Source of the DNA: Variovorax davisae
Lineage (GTDB): Bacteria; Pseudomonadota; Gammaproteobacteria; Burkholderiales; Burkholderiaceae_C
Reading direction: 5' to 3'
NCBI RefSeq assembly: GCF_030316845.1
Contig: NZ_JASZYS010000008.1
Span: 1 to 64,000, forward strand
DNA length: 64,000 nt
The notes beneath the pieces were generated by a model. That model did no database searches, was not told the DNA's origin, and saw only the letters and a list, made by a program, of their open reading frames with translations. How positions within the stretch are numbered: the first letter of the stretch is position 1; every line of letters begins with the position of its first letter. Of this stretch, positions 1 to 8,908 are shown piece after piece. Made by a program: the position numbers and the translations under genes.

Positions 1-2871
1 TGGCCCGGACGTGCTGTACACGGCGAAGGCATTGAGCTTGGCGTTCTCGACGTTGCCCGGCGAGGAACTGCCCGGTCCGACCTGGATCGACAGCGAGCCG
101 TCGTTCACCGTCACCTGCTGGCTGAGGGTGTAAGCGGCGTTGGCGCCGACCTGGGCGTAGATGTCGATGTTCTGCAGCGCAGCCACCGCCTGGCCCTCCA
201 CCGACATGTCGAAGACGCGCTGACCGGGGCCGGTGATGCCGCCATAGATTTCGGCCAGCAGCAGGTCGACCTGGTACGTGCCGTTCCCCACCGGCACTTC
301 ATAGGTATAGCTGCCGCCCGGCGTCCACCGCTCGTTCTGATACAGCGCATCGTCGGTCGTGCCGGCGATGCCGGCGGCCGTGGAGAACACCTGGCTGGCC
401 GCGCCGCCGGTGGTCGGGCCGGCATCGGCCTGGAACACCACGCCGCTGCTCGTCGTCACCTGGCCGCCGCCGACGTTCACCGCCGTGATGAGCTGGGCGG
501 TGGGCCCTGTCGAGGTGATGAGGATGTCGTCGAACGATGCCTGGAAGGTGTTCTGGCTGCCCTCACCGGTGTTGCTCGACCACAGGCCGACGGCGAGGCC
601 GCTGTCCTTGCCCTGCACCGCGTAATCGCCGTTGATCGCGGTCAGGATCGAGGTGCCGGCGAGATTGATGGCGTTGCCGGTCACCTTCACCGGCCCGCTG
701 CTGCCCGCATAGGTCACCGACGGCGTGGCCTGCGACGTCGCGCGATTGACCAGGAGCTCGAAGACCAGGCTGCTGTCGGCAGGCGCTGTCCCGACGCCCG
801 GCGCGTTCAGGGGCTGCGAGGCGACGATGGCGCCGTTGCTCTCGAGCTGGAACAGCATGCCGTTGGGCCCGGCCACGACCTTGAGGAAACCGGACTGGTC
901 GCCGGTGCCGATGAAACCGCCGATCTCGCGCACCGTCGGCGCTGCGGGCAGTCCGGGGAACGGATTGATCGCCGTCCACTTCACGTTGAAGGTCTGTACG
1001 TCCGGTGCCAGCGCCACGCCGGTCTGGAACACGAACTCGCCGGTGTTGGCGCTGCCGCTCGCCGTGCCCGTCGATACTTCCTCGACCACGACGAGGCCAC
1101 CGCCGGCGGCGGTGCCGATCTTCACGTTGGTGAGATCGAGGCCCCCCTCGGCGACGGGCGCCACGAAATCGCGTGTGCCGTTGGTCATGTGGCCGGTGAG
1201 GCCGAGGAACAGCCCGTCGGGGCCGGGCGCGCTGTTGCCGGCGCCGAACTGAAAGTTCCAGTTCAGGCTGGCGTTGCTCGCCAGGAACGTGCCCAAGCCG
1301 TTGGCGGCGTCGGCCTGGAAGGGGTCGACGGTATTGAGCAGGCCGTCGTCGTCCATGTCCGGATCGTTCGGGGATGCCTGGTCGCTCGGTGTCACGGCCA
1401 GGATCTGGCCGGCGCCGATCTGGGCGACCCAGATGGAGCCACCTGGCCCCTGGACCACGTCGAGCGGCGTGCCGCCGAGTGTCGCGAGTGTCGTGATGCC
1501 CTGCACGGTGACGCCGTCCGGCGCCACCTGGATCAGCTTGAGCGTGCCGTCGAACGACGCGGTGATCAACGCGCCCTGGATCGCGCCGTTGAAGCTGCTC
1601 GCCGTGTACTCCATCAGGCCATTGGTCGAGCTACCGAACTGCGCCAGCGATTGCTGCCCGGCGGTGAACTGGCCCTCCTGGGCAAGCCGCGGGGCCGAGG
1701 AGGTGAACTTGGAAGGGTCGATCACGAAGCCCGGCGCGATCTGCACGCCGGACGGCACAGCCGCTGCGGCATTGGGGATCGTGGCGATGACCTGCGGCTG
1801 GGATCCGTTGGCATAGGACAGGACGGAGCCGGTCTGGTTGCCACGCGTCGGATCCGGATGGCCGTAGTAGTTGCCGTCGGCCAGCAGGTAGAGAGAGTCG
1901 GGACTGCCGGTGCCGCCGTTGTTGAACTGGTTGGTCGGCTTGCCGTTGGCATCGAGGATGGGCGCGCCGCCGAGACCCTGGTTGCCGCCGTTGTCGATGG
2001 TGAAGAGCTTGCCCGACTGGGTCAGAACCACGTCGTAGGCGTTGCGCAGGCCGGTGGCAAAGATGCGCAGCGGCGCATCGGCCGGCAGGATCGCCTGATT
2101 GAGGCCGTCATTGCCGCCGAACGGTCCGCCCACATCCAGGCCGCCCGCAGTCTCGTTACCCGTCGTGCCATTGTTGGATACCGTCGGGTCGTCGAGCGTG
2201 GGCAGGTCGTATTTGTAGACGCTGGTGACGCCGGGCGCGTAGGTGAAGACCTTGTTGGGAATGGCCTCGAGTGCCACGAGGTCGATCTCGAGCACGGCCG
2301 CGGCCAGCGCATACTCCGGCGTGTTGGAGAAGAAACTCGAAGGCGCGCCGTTGTTGGTGTTGCCGCCCTGCGCCAGGTAGAGCTTGGTGCCGTCGGCGCT
2401 CAGCACCATGCCGTTGGGCGAGTGGTTCTCCTCCGAACGCGGCAGGCCGCGAATCAAATCGACCTTGGTCCAGCTGGCGCCGTTCCAGGTCAGCTTGGAA
2501 AGGATGCCGGAGTTGGTGTCGAGATTGAGATCGCCGGACTCGGCGATGCGCGGATCGCTCGAGGTGACGTAGATCACGGGATTGGCGGCGGTTCCCGCCA
2601 CCTGGATGCCAGTGACCTGCCGATCGGTCAACGAGGTGTTGAGCGACCCGTCGTCGTTGTGATTGGGGATGCTCTTGACGAGGCTGAGCGTCTGCGCCTG
2701 GACTGCCGACCACTGGCCGGGCACCGGCTGGGTGACATCGTAGATTCGGATGAGGCCGTCCTGCTGGGCGACATAGAGCCGGCCGTCGGGTCCGAACTGC
2801 AAGCTGGTCGGATTGGCAAGCCCGTTGGTTGGTCCGGATATTACAGTTTGAGTAGCGAAAGAGACTGCCAT
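1..2871 (-). CDS. Large surface protein with sugar-dehydrogenase-like propeller and malectin domain (3' end missing)
   Basis: The frame is open from an ATG at 2871 to the left edge, so the C-terminus is cut off; about 957 residues are visible. GGAGG lies close upstream of the ATG. The first ~450 residues look like a glucose/sorbosone dehydrogenase or NHL-type beta-propeller (LQFGPDGRLYVAQQDG near the start, SPNGMVLSADG, a DNGGN motif). A middle part resembles a lectin-like beta-sandwich, and the last ~150 visible residues match malectin, a carbohydrate-binding fold (FQADAG, YQVDLLLAEIY, RVFDMSVEG). There is no N-terminal signal peptide. In this family of long Asp/Gly/Asn-rich proteins that usually means a C-terminal type I secretion signal, here outside the window. 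Role inferred: secreted or surface-attached carbohydrate-binding protein. The domains are fairly sure; the function is not. Confidence 0.8.
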   Translation of the reverse strand, partial: MAVSFATQTVISGPTNGLANPTSLQFGPDGRLYVAQQDGLIRIYDVTQPVPGQWSAVQAQTLSLVKSIPNHNDDGSLNTSLTDRQVTGIQVAGTAANPVIYVTSSDPRIAESGDLNLDTNSGILSKLTWNGASWTKVDLIRGLPRSEENHSPNGMVLSADGTKLYLAQGGNTNNGAPSSFFSNTPEYALAAAVLEIDLVALEAIPNKVFTYAPGVTSVYKYDLPTLDDPTVSNNGTTGNETAGGLDVGGPFGGNDGLNQAILPADAPLRIFATGLRNAYDVVLTQSGKLFTIDNGGNQGLGGAPILDANGKPTNQFNNGGTGSPDSLYLLADGNYYGHPDPTRGNQTGSVLSYANGSQPQVIATIPNAAAAVPSGVQIAPGFVIDPSKFTSSAPRLAQEGQFTAGQQSLAQFGSSTNGLMEYTASSFNGAIQGALITASFDGTLKLIQVAPDGVTVQGITTLATLGGTPLDVVQGPGGSIWVAQIGAGQILAVTPSDQASPNDPDMDDDGLLNTVDPFQADAANGLGTFLASNASLNWNFQFGAGNSAPGPDGLFLGLTGHMTNGTRDFVAPVAEGGLDLTNVKIGTAAGGGLVVVEEVSTGTASGSANTGEFVFQTGVALAPDVQTFNVKWTAINPFPGLPAAPTVREIGGFIGTGDQSGFLKVVAGPNGMLFQLESNGAIVASQPLNAPGVGTAPADSSLVFELLVNRATSQATPSVTYAGSSGPVKVTGNAINLAGTSILTAINGDYAVQGKDSGLAVGLWSSNTGEGSQNTFQASFDDILITSTGPTAQLITAVNVGGGQVTTSSGVVFQADAGPTTGGAASQVFSTAAGIAGTTDDALYQNERWTPGGSYTYEVPVGNGTYQVDLLLAEIYGGITGPGQRVFDMSVEGQAVAALQNIDIYAQVGANAAYTLSQQVTVNDGSLSIQVGPGSSSPGNVENAKLNAFAVYSTSGP

Positions 2872-3209
2872 TTCGGCCTCCTTGACACCAACAGACAAAC
2901 ATGCGGGCGGGGCGAGGCTCGATCTGGACAAGGTGATAGCGTTGCTGCAAGCACGCGGCCGGCAGTCGCCCGCCTCCAGGGCCCAGTTCACCGGTCAACG
3001 TCCCGTTACCGGCGCGTGGCCCACTCCTTCAAGTCGAGCCGAAAAATCTGCACATCCCGAACTGATCGTAGCAGAGCATCTATCGACTTTTGCTGTTTTT
3101 TACAGGCGACGAGCCGCGATCCATGATATTCGCCGTCCACGGATGGCGCTGATTCTCCCTATCGCGCTCACGGCCTTGCTTTCGTCTGCGGCCAACAGCC
3201 GCCCGCCAG
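2872..3209. other. Intergenic region without a recognisable gene
   Basis: This is the 338-base stretch upstream of the leftward malectin gene. It is less GC-rich than its surroundings around 3040-3110, with T-runs, and probably carries the promoter of that gene, but I see no confident -35/-10 pair. Short open frames here show no family resemblance and have no ribosome binding site. Confidence 0.4.
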
Positions 3210-3446
3210 CTAGCGCTTGCCAGGCAGCGCGGCGAGATGTTCGACATAGAGCGCCGCCACCGCGGCGGACCACGCGTCGATCGCCTGGCGGCGCATCCTT
3301 GGCGCCTCCCGGCCGCGCGGCGGCACGGGTGTGTCGCCGCCTGGGCAGGCATTGCCTTCGGATGCCGGCGGGCGCGCGGATGGGAAATCGGGAACGGTCG
3401 TGCCCGCCCTGCGAAGGATGGCTTCCTTTTGGTCGATGGTGAGCAT
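3210..3446 (-). CDS. Small conserved protein, paralogue of the one at 34215-34460
   Basis: A 78-residue cytoplasmic protein of unknown function. I chose the ATG at 3446 because GGAG lies 8 bases upstream and because the resulting N-terminus (MLTIDQKEAILRRAG, then VPDFP) aligns with a second protein in this window that begins MLTLHRKEKILRKAG and then VPPFP. The C-terminal parts also match (AIDAWSAAVAAL against AVQAWRQAVDAL). The centre is Pro/Arg-rich and not conserved between the two. There is no signal peptide or membrane segment. The frame is open further upstream to 3758, but that extension is Arg-rich and has no start signal. Paralogy is seen directly in the sequence; the function is unknown. 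Confidence 0.65.
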   Translation of the reverse strand: MLTIDQKEAILRRAGTTVPDFPSARPPASEGNACPGGDTPVPPRGREAPRMRRQAIDAWSAAVAALYVEHLAALPGKR

Positions 3447-3873
3447 GTCCAATCTCCTGCTGGTGCCCTGCCTTCCCCGGGGACATGGCATCGGAAGGCT
3501 GCTCCTGCAGCGCTTCACCAGCCCATCCATCCGCACGAAGGTGTCTCGGCATGCTGGCATTGAAAGGCAAGTCGCGCATGCGCAGGGTGCGCGGCCATCG
3601 TCGACGCGTGTCGGTCCGTGCAACGCACGGCTGCAGGCGGAGGGCCCGCGGCCCGCTGGCCGTGCGACTGCACGGGTCGATTCCCTGCCATGGCGGCCGG
3701 CGTCGAGGCGTCCGTCGGCCCTGACAAGCGGCCTCCGTTGATCTGCCTGCACGTACATGGCGCTGGGAACTGCACCTACATCCGGGCGGGCGCTGCGACC
3801 CTCGGCGTGGATTCACCGCTCCAGTAAATTTGGCGCTCCCCTTCTTCGCTTCATCCCCTTCGGAATCGCTGCC
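3447..3873. other. Intergenic region without a recognisable gene
   Basis: A 427-base gap between the leftward small gene and the rightward kaiC-like gene. Several overlapping short frames exist on both strands, but none has a ribosome binding site, a family motif or consistent third-position GC bias. It presumably holds divergent promoters, none of which I can place convincingly. Confidence 0.4.
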
Positions 3874-5376
3874 ATGCCAGGCCCATCGAAAGCACTCGGA
3901 CTCCCAAAAGGGGAGCCCACGGGTATCCCGGGCCTCGACGAGGTCACGGCCGGCGGATTGCCCGCTGGCCACTTGTATCTTGTCGAAGGCACGCCCGGCG
4001 CGGGCAAGACGACCCTGGGACTGCAATTCCTGCTCCAGGGACGCGCACTGGGCCAGAAGGGCCTGTATGTCACTCTGTCCGAAACCTCCGAGGAACTGGC
4101 GCAGGGAGCGCTGTCTCACGGTTGGGATCTCGAGCATGTCGAGATCTTTGATCTGGTCAGCGACGAGGGACTGAGCGCCGAGGCCGAACAGAGCATCCTT
4201 CAGCCCTCCGACTTCGAGTTGGGAGAGACGATCCGCGGCGTCATGGCGCTGGTGGAGCGGGTGCGCCCGCAGCGCGTGGTGTTCGACAGCCTGTCCGAAT
4301 TGCGGCTTCTTTCGCAGAACCCGCTGCGCTACCGCCGCCAGATCCTGGCGCTCAAACGGTTCTTCCTGACGCACCATTGCACGGTGCTCATGCTGGACGA
4401 CAAGTCGGCCGCTACCGGCGACATGCACCTGCACAGCATCGCGCACGGCGTGATCCAGCTGGAGCAGAACACCGGTACCTACGGCCCTGACAAGCGTCGG
4501 CTGCGGGTCGTCAAGTTGCGCGGCGTCGGGTTTCGCGAAGGCGAGCACGACTTCAGCCTGGACCGCGGCGGGCTGCGGGTCTATACACGGCTCGTGGCCA
4601 GCGAGCACGGCCGCACGCATGCCAGCGAGCCAGTGAGTTCCGGCAACCCGGATCTGGACCGGCTGTTGGGGGGCGGCCTGACCCCCGGATCCAACCTGCT
4701 GTTTGCGGGCCCGGCCGGCGTGGGCAAGACGACGACCGCGGTGAGCTGTGCCCGCGCCAGCATGCAGCGCGGCGGAAAGGCCGGCTTCTTCCTGTTCGAC
4801 GAAGGCATCAAGACCCTGTTGACGCGCTCGCGTGCCCTGGGGCTGGACCTCGAAGACTCCATCGCCGCTGGACAGCTGTTCCTGCATGCGATCGATCCCG
4901 CCGAAATCTCGGCCGGCCAGTTCTCACATCGCGTACGGGACGCCGTGGAGCGGCAAGGCGTCACCACCGTGGTCATCGATACGCTCAATGCCTACCTGGT
5001 CGCGATGCCCGGAAGCAACTTCCTCATGCTGCAGATGCATGAGCTGCTCACCTATCTCAACCTGCAGGGCGTGACCACCATTCTGGTTCTCTCCCAACAC
5101 GGCATCGCCGGCGACGCGCCCAACGATGTGGATCTGAGCTATCTGAGCGATTCCATGCTCCAGTTCCGCTATTTCGAGGCCCGCGGACAGCTCTTGAAGG
5201 CCGTGTCGGTGGTCAAGAGCAGGACCAGCGCGCATGCAACGACGATCCATCAGTTCCGTCTTGGCGAGGGTGGCCTCGAGATCGGCGAGGCGCTCACGGA
5301 CTTCGAAGGCGTCATGGCGGGCCTCCCGCGCTATCGGGGGCGGACGGTTCTGCTCGGCGACGCCGACGATGCTTGA
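3874..5376 (+). CDS. KaiC-like tandem RecA-fold ATPase
   Basis: A 500-residue protein with two RecA/KaiC domains, close in size to cyanobacterial KaiC (519). Domain 1 has Walker A GTPGAGKTT at residues 39-47. Domain 2 has Walker A GPAGVGKTT around residues 278-286. Both domains keep the usual entry motif (TGIPGLDEV.. and SGNPDLDRLLGGG) and a hydrophobic Walker B strand ending in D (VVFDSLSEL, VVIDTLNAY). Start: the ATG at 3874, where the KaiC homology begins; an upstream in-frame ATG at 3757 would add an unrelated Arg-rich stretch. No kaiA or kaiB gene is present. In non-cyanobacteria such proteins act in stress and signalling rather than a proven clock. It overlaps the following kinase gene by 8 bases, so the two are almost certainly co-translated partners. 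Confidence 0.9.
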   Translation: MPGPSKALGLPKGEPTGIPGLDEVTAGGLPAGHLYLVEGTPGAGKTTLGLQFLLQGRALGQKGLYVTLSETSEELAQGALSHGWDLEHVEIFDLVSDEGLSAEAEQSILQPSDFELGETIRGVMALVERVRPQRVVFDSLSELRLLSQNPLRYRRQILALKRFFLTHHCTVLMLDDKSAATGDMHLHSIAHGVIQLEQNTGTYGPDKRRLRVVKLRGVGFREGEHDFSLDRGGLRVYTRLVASEHGRTHASEPVSSGNPDLDRLLGGGLTPGSNLLFAGPAGVGKTTTAVSCARASMQRGGKAGFFLFDEGIKTLLTRSRALGLDLEDSIAAGQLFLHAIDPAEISAGQFSHRVRDAVERQGVTTVVIDTLNAYLVAMPGSNFLMLQMHELLTYLNLQGVTTILVLSQHGIAGDAPNDVDLSYLSDSMLQFRYFEARGQLLKAVSVVKSRTSAHATTIHQFRLGEGGLEIGEALTDFEGVMAGLPRYRGRTVLLGDADDA

Positions 5377-7096
5377 TCACGTGGAAAATCGCGTCCTCGT
5401 CCTGGCGCCTTTCGGGCGCGACGCGCGGGTCATCAGCGACGTCCTCGGCGCGCGCAAGGTCGACGTCCATGTCTGCCAGGATGGCCAGGCGCTGGTTCGA
5501 GAGATCCGCAAGGATTCCGCCGCGACGATCGTCACCGAAGAGTCGCTCGACGACGGCATCGTCGACGCCCTGCGAGAACTGCTCGCACACCAGCCTGCAT
5601 GGTCCGACTACCCGTTCGTCGTGCTTGCGGCGCGGCAGACCGTCCGTCGATCGGACCGTGCCCGGGCGGCCTTGCAAGGCCTCAGCAATCTCGTGCTCCT
5701 GGAGCGTCCCGTCAATGCCGACACATTGGCGAGTGCGGCGCAGTCGGCACTGCGCGCACGCCAGCGCCAGTATCTGACGCGCAAGCATCTGGTCGAACTG
5801 CAGGCGTCGAAGCTGAGCGTCGAGCGGGCCAATGACGCCCTGGAATCGCGCATCGCCGAGCGAACTGCCGATCTCGCCAGTGCCAACGATCGGTTGATGC
5901 GCGAGATGCTCGAGCGCGAACGGGTCGAGAACTCCCTGGTCCAGAACCAGAAGATGGAAGCGTTGGGGCGCCTGACCGGCGGTATCGCCCACGACTTCAA
6001 CAATCTCCTCCATGTCGTCAACCTGAACCTGCAGTTGATCGAACGCTTGAAGGTCAGCGAGGACCGCGTACGCGACTACGCGCGGCGAGCCAAGGAAGCC
6101 GTGGATCGGGGGTCGCGGCTGACGGGGCAGCTGCTCTCGTTCGCGCGCACCCAGAGTCTCGTGCCCAAGCTGCACAACGTCAACGCGCTGATCAGCAACA
6201 TGGGGGAACTGATCTCGATCTCGGTCGGTGCGCATGTCAAGCTCGCGCTGGTGCTGTGTCCGGAGCCCGCCCATGTCGTCGTCGACGCGGCGCAGATGGA
6301 AATGGCGATCCTCAACCTGTCCGTCAATGCGCGTGACGCCATGCCCCAGGGCGGCATTCTCGAGATCCACACGGCGATCGTGCACGGGTACGCCGAGGGT
6401 GCTCCCGAGGGTCGCGCCTTTCCACGCGGATCCGTCGATGTCGCGGTGCGAGACACCGGGACGGGAATCGCGGCGAATCTGCTGGACAAGGTCTTCGACC
6501 CTTTCTTCACGACCAAGCAGCACGCGGGCACCGGACTGGGCCTGAGCCAGGTCTACGGCTTCACGCGACAGTCGGGCGGGGATGCAGTCGTCGAAAGCAC
6601 GGTCGGCGAAGGCACGGCAGTCAAGCTGCGCTTTCCTCTGGCGCCTGAACCGCGGGGCGACGAGGCGGGCGAGGTCGTTGCCGGATCTGCCGCCGCCGCC
6701 ACGGTGCCAGCGGAGATTCTCGTCGTCGAGGACGACCCCGGCGTGCGTCGCAGCATGGTCGAGTCGCTGCAGGTGCTCGGCTTCCGCGTCCGGCAGGCGG
6801 CGGATGGCGAGACAGGACTGATCGAACTGAAGAAGGCCAGGCCGGACCTGCTGCTGGTCGACTACCTGATGCCGCGCATGAATGGGGCCGAGTTGATCGC
6901 GCGCGCACAGGCAATGTACAACGACATTCCGGTCCTGCTCGCCACGGGCTACGCGGACATGAACGCCGTGGAGCGTCTCATCGGCCCGCAGTCGGTGTTG
7001 GCCAAGCCGTTCGATCTCGACACCTTGGGGAAGGCAGTGTCTGCGGAACTGAGTCGCCGGAGCTCGCCTCGCCAGCAGCCGGCCCGTGACGGCTGA
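5369..7096 (+). CDS. Hybrid sensor histidine kinase with C-terminal receiver
   Basis: A 575-residue soluble kinase with no membrane segments. Residues 1-130 look like a receiver-type fold without the usual phospho-acceptor pattern. A coiled coil follows (about 140-195), then a HisKA domain with phospho-accepting His208 in GGIAHDFNNLL. The ATPase domain has an N box NARDAM and G boxes DTGTGI and GTGLGLS. A C-terminal receiver carries Asp498 (LLLVDYLMPRMNG) and the later Lys in AKPFD. The ATG at 5369 lies inside the end of the kaiC-like gene (ATGCTTGA overlap), arguing for coupled translation. Lacking a sensor or membrane domain, it may take its input from the KaiC-like partner (inference). No output regulator is encoded next to it. 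Confidence 0.9.
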   Translation: MLDHVENRVLVLAPFGRDARVISDVLGARKVDVHVCQDGQALVREIRKDSAATIVTEESLDDGIVDALRELLAHQPAWSDYPFVVLAARQTVRRSDRARAALQGLSNLVLLERPVNADTLASAAQSALRARQRQYLTRKHLVELQASKLSVERANDALESRIAERTADLASANDRLMREMLERERVENSLVQNQKMEALGRLTGGIAHDFNNLLHVVNLNLQLIERLKVSEDRVRDYARRAKEAVDRGSRLTGQLLSFARTQSLVPKLHNVNALISNMGELISISVGAHVKLALVLCPEPAHVVVDAAQMEMAILNLSVNARDAMPQGGILEIHTAIVHGYAEGAPEGRAFPRGSVDVAVRDTGTGIAANLLDKVFDPFFTTKQHAGTGLGLSQVYGFTRQSGGDAVVESTVGEGTAVKLRFPLAPEPRGDEAGEVVAGSAAAATVPAEILVVEDDPGVRRSMVESLQVLGFRVRQAADGETGLIELKKARPDLLLVDYLMPRMNGAELIARAQAMYNDIPVLLATGYADMNAVERLIGPQSVLAKPFDLDTLGKAVSAELSRRSSPRQQPARDG

Positions 7097-7106
7097 ACAG
7101 GCGACA

Positions 7107-7622
7107 TCAGTCGCGGCCTGTCGCCGCCGCACCGAGCACCCGCCCATGCATGTCGTAGTCCACGCGGAGACAGCGCGCTCCGCGCCACAGCGGCTGCTCC
7201 GAGAGCGCCACCCCGGCAGCCGCGAACTGCGCGTCGGGCAGCAGCGGCGGAACTTCCCGATCTCGACCGGGCTGCTGCCGCAGGCGGCGTCCTTGGCACA
7301 GGCCCGCCAGACCCAACCAGGCCATGAGGCCCGCCGCCAGCCACAGATAGGGACCCAGGTCGACGGCGAGTGGGACCTGGATCATCTTTTCGAGACAGGT
7401 TCCCGCCGTCGGGCTCAGCCATCCAATGCCGGCGACGACGGGCTCTCTCAGGAACCAGAGATAGATGATCCAGGCCAGCGAGGTCATGGCCAGGTCGCGC
7501 AGGCGCATCCACCACTGCGTGCGCGCGCGCAGGATTCGCGGCGGCCAATCGGGCGGCGGGGCGAGTTCCGGCGCCGTGGCATCGTCGCCCCCTTCTGGCG
7601 CGGCTAGCGTCTTCTGCTTCAT
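7107..7622 (-). CDS. pgaD: PgaD, accessory subunit of poly-GlcNAc synthase
   Basis: A 171-residue protein, last gene of the leftward pgaABCD set. Two hydrophobic segments (about residues 44-60 and 90-108) match the two-helix topology of PgaD, which binds PgaC in the inner membrane and is stabilised by c-di-GMP in E. coli. Compared with E. coli PgaD (137 residues) it has a longer, Pro-rich hydrophilic N-terminus and C-terminus. It starts 14 bases after the pgaC stop. The identification rests on position and topology plus weak sequence similarity, as is normal for this fast-evolving protein. It probably needs the diguanylate cyclase signal available at 13997-15442 or elsewhere. Confidence 0.8.
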   Translation of the reverse strand: MKQKTLAAPEGGDDATAPELAPPPDWPPRILRARTQWWMRLRDLAMTSLAWIIYLWFLREPVVAGIGWLSPTAGTCLEKMIQVPLAVDLGPYLWLAAGLMAWLGLAGLCQGRRLRQQPGRDREVPPLLPDAQFAAAGVALSEQPLWRGARCLRVDYDMHGRVLGAAATGRD

Positions 7623-7636
7623 GGAATGCTCCCGCG

Positions 7637-8890
7637 TCAGCGCAGGCCGCGGTCGGGACTGACCCAGGTTCCGCGCATGCTGCCGATGTGAAGAATGGCA
7701 CGCGGCAGGCCCACGATCGATGTCGCCGCCTGTGCGGCCCAGAACACCAACGGATACCAGACCACCCAGAACAGCGAACGGAACATGCCGCGTTCGAAGC
7801 GCTCATCGATCCACGCACTCGTCAAGGCTTGCGCCAGATAGGTCAACGCCAGCACCTGGCCCCAGCCGCGAGGCAAGGGGCCGAGGGCGGGCCATAAATG
7901 CGGCAGGTCGACGTCCCAGCGGGTCAGCAGGGGCCCCACGCCCCAGGCCAGCACGCCCAGCGCGATGGCGTAGGCCCAGACGATCGCCACGATGTAGTTG
8001 AGCCACACCGGAAGCATGCGCGGCTGCGCCAGCAGTCTCGGGAGGACTTTCAGCATCACCGTCGCGCCCCCTTCGGCCCAGCGCAGGCGCTGGCGCCAGA
8101 GTCCACGGAAGGTCTCCGGCATCAGGATCCAGCACAGGGCCTTGGGCTCGAAGGCCAGCCGCCAGCCCGCGAGCTGCAGCCGCCAGCTCACATCCACATC
8201 GTCGGTCAGGGCTTCGCGGGACCACCAGCCCGCGTCCTGCAAGGCCCGCTTCCGGAAGGCACAGATGACGCCGGAAACCGTGAACAGCGATCCGTACACG
8301 GTCTGGGCGCGCTTGATGAGGCCGACGATGGACGAAAATTCGCCGACCTGCAGCCGTCCGAGCAGCGTCGCATGGTTGCGCACCCGCGGATTGCCGGTCA
8401 GCCCGCCGATGCCTTCGTCGGTCTGGAAGCGGCGCACCAGCCAGGTCAGCGCGTGCGGATCGAGCAAGGCATCGGCGTCGATGCACACCAGCAACTCGTG
8501 CCTGGCGGCCAGGGCTCCGGCATTGAGCGCCGTGGACTTGCCCTGGTTGCTCGCCAGCCGCACGACGCGCAGCGCCGGCAGCTGGGCAGTCAACGCCTCG
8601 AGCCAGGCCCCGGTCCGGTCGGTGGAGCCGTCGTCGATCGCGATGATCTCGAAGTCCGGGTAGTCGACGCGCGACAGGGCCCCGAAGGTCTCGGCCAGTT
8701 GGCGCTCTTCGTTGTGGCAGGGCACCAGCACCGACACGCCCGGATAGGACGGGAGCGGCGGCGGATGCTCCGGCCGCGGCTCGTGGCGCCCGCGCAAGCC
8801 GACGTAGAGCAAGCCACCGCTGATCCAGAACAAGGCCATCACGAAGGGATAGCCGAAGCAGAAGGCGGCGATGAGTTCGTTGAAGTTCAT
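7637..8890 (-). CDS. pgaC: PgaC, processive poly-beta-1,6-N-acetylglucosamine synthase
   Basis: A 417-residue inner membrane family 2 glycosyltransferase that polymerises UDP-GlcNAc. An N-terminal membrane helix (about 8-28) precedes the GT-A domain: VSVLVPCHNEE, IAIDDGSTD, the DxD motif in CIDADALLD, the catalytic Asp in LTDDVDVSWRL, and the processivity motif QRLRW. Several membrane helices follow near the C-terminus. The length is close to E. coli PgaC (441). It sits 18 bases downstream of pgaB in the canonical A-B-C-D order. All key residues are present, so it should be active. Activation by c-di-GMP through PgaCD is established for E. coli and inferred here. Confidence 0.95.
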   Translation of the reverse strand: MNFNELIAAFCFGYPFVMALFWISGGLLYVGLRGRHEPRPEHPPPLPSYPGVSVLVPCHNEERQLAETFGALSRVDYPDFEIIAIDDGSTDRTGAWLEALTAQLPALRVVRLASNQGKSTALNAGALAARHELLVCIDADALLDPHALTWLVRRFQTDEGIGGLTGNPRVRNHATLLGRLQVGEFSSIVGLIKRAQTVYGSLFTVSGVICAFRKRALQDAGWWSREALTDDVDVSWRLQLAGWRLAFEPKALCWILMPETFRGLWRQRLRWAEGGATVMLKVLPRLLAQPRMLPVWLNYIVAIVWAYAIALGVLAWGVGPLLTRWDVDLPHLWPALGPLPRGWGQVLALTYLAQALTSAWIDERFERGMFRSLFWVVWYPLVFWAAQAATSIVGLPRAILHIGSMRGTWVSPDRGLR

Positions 8891-8908
8891 GGAAGTCGAC
8901 TCCGCGCT

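Noticed and set aside
1189-3126. A 645-codon rightward frame across the malectin gene
   Set aside because: Antisense composition; the leftward frame has clear propeller and malectin motifs.
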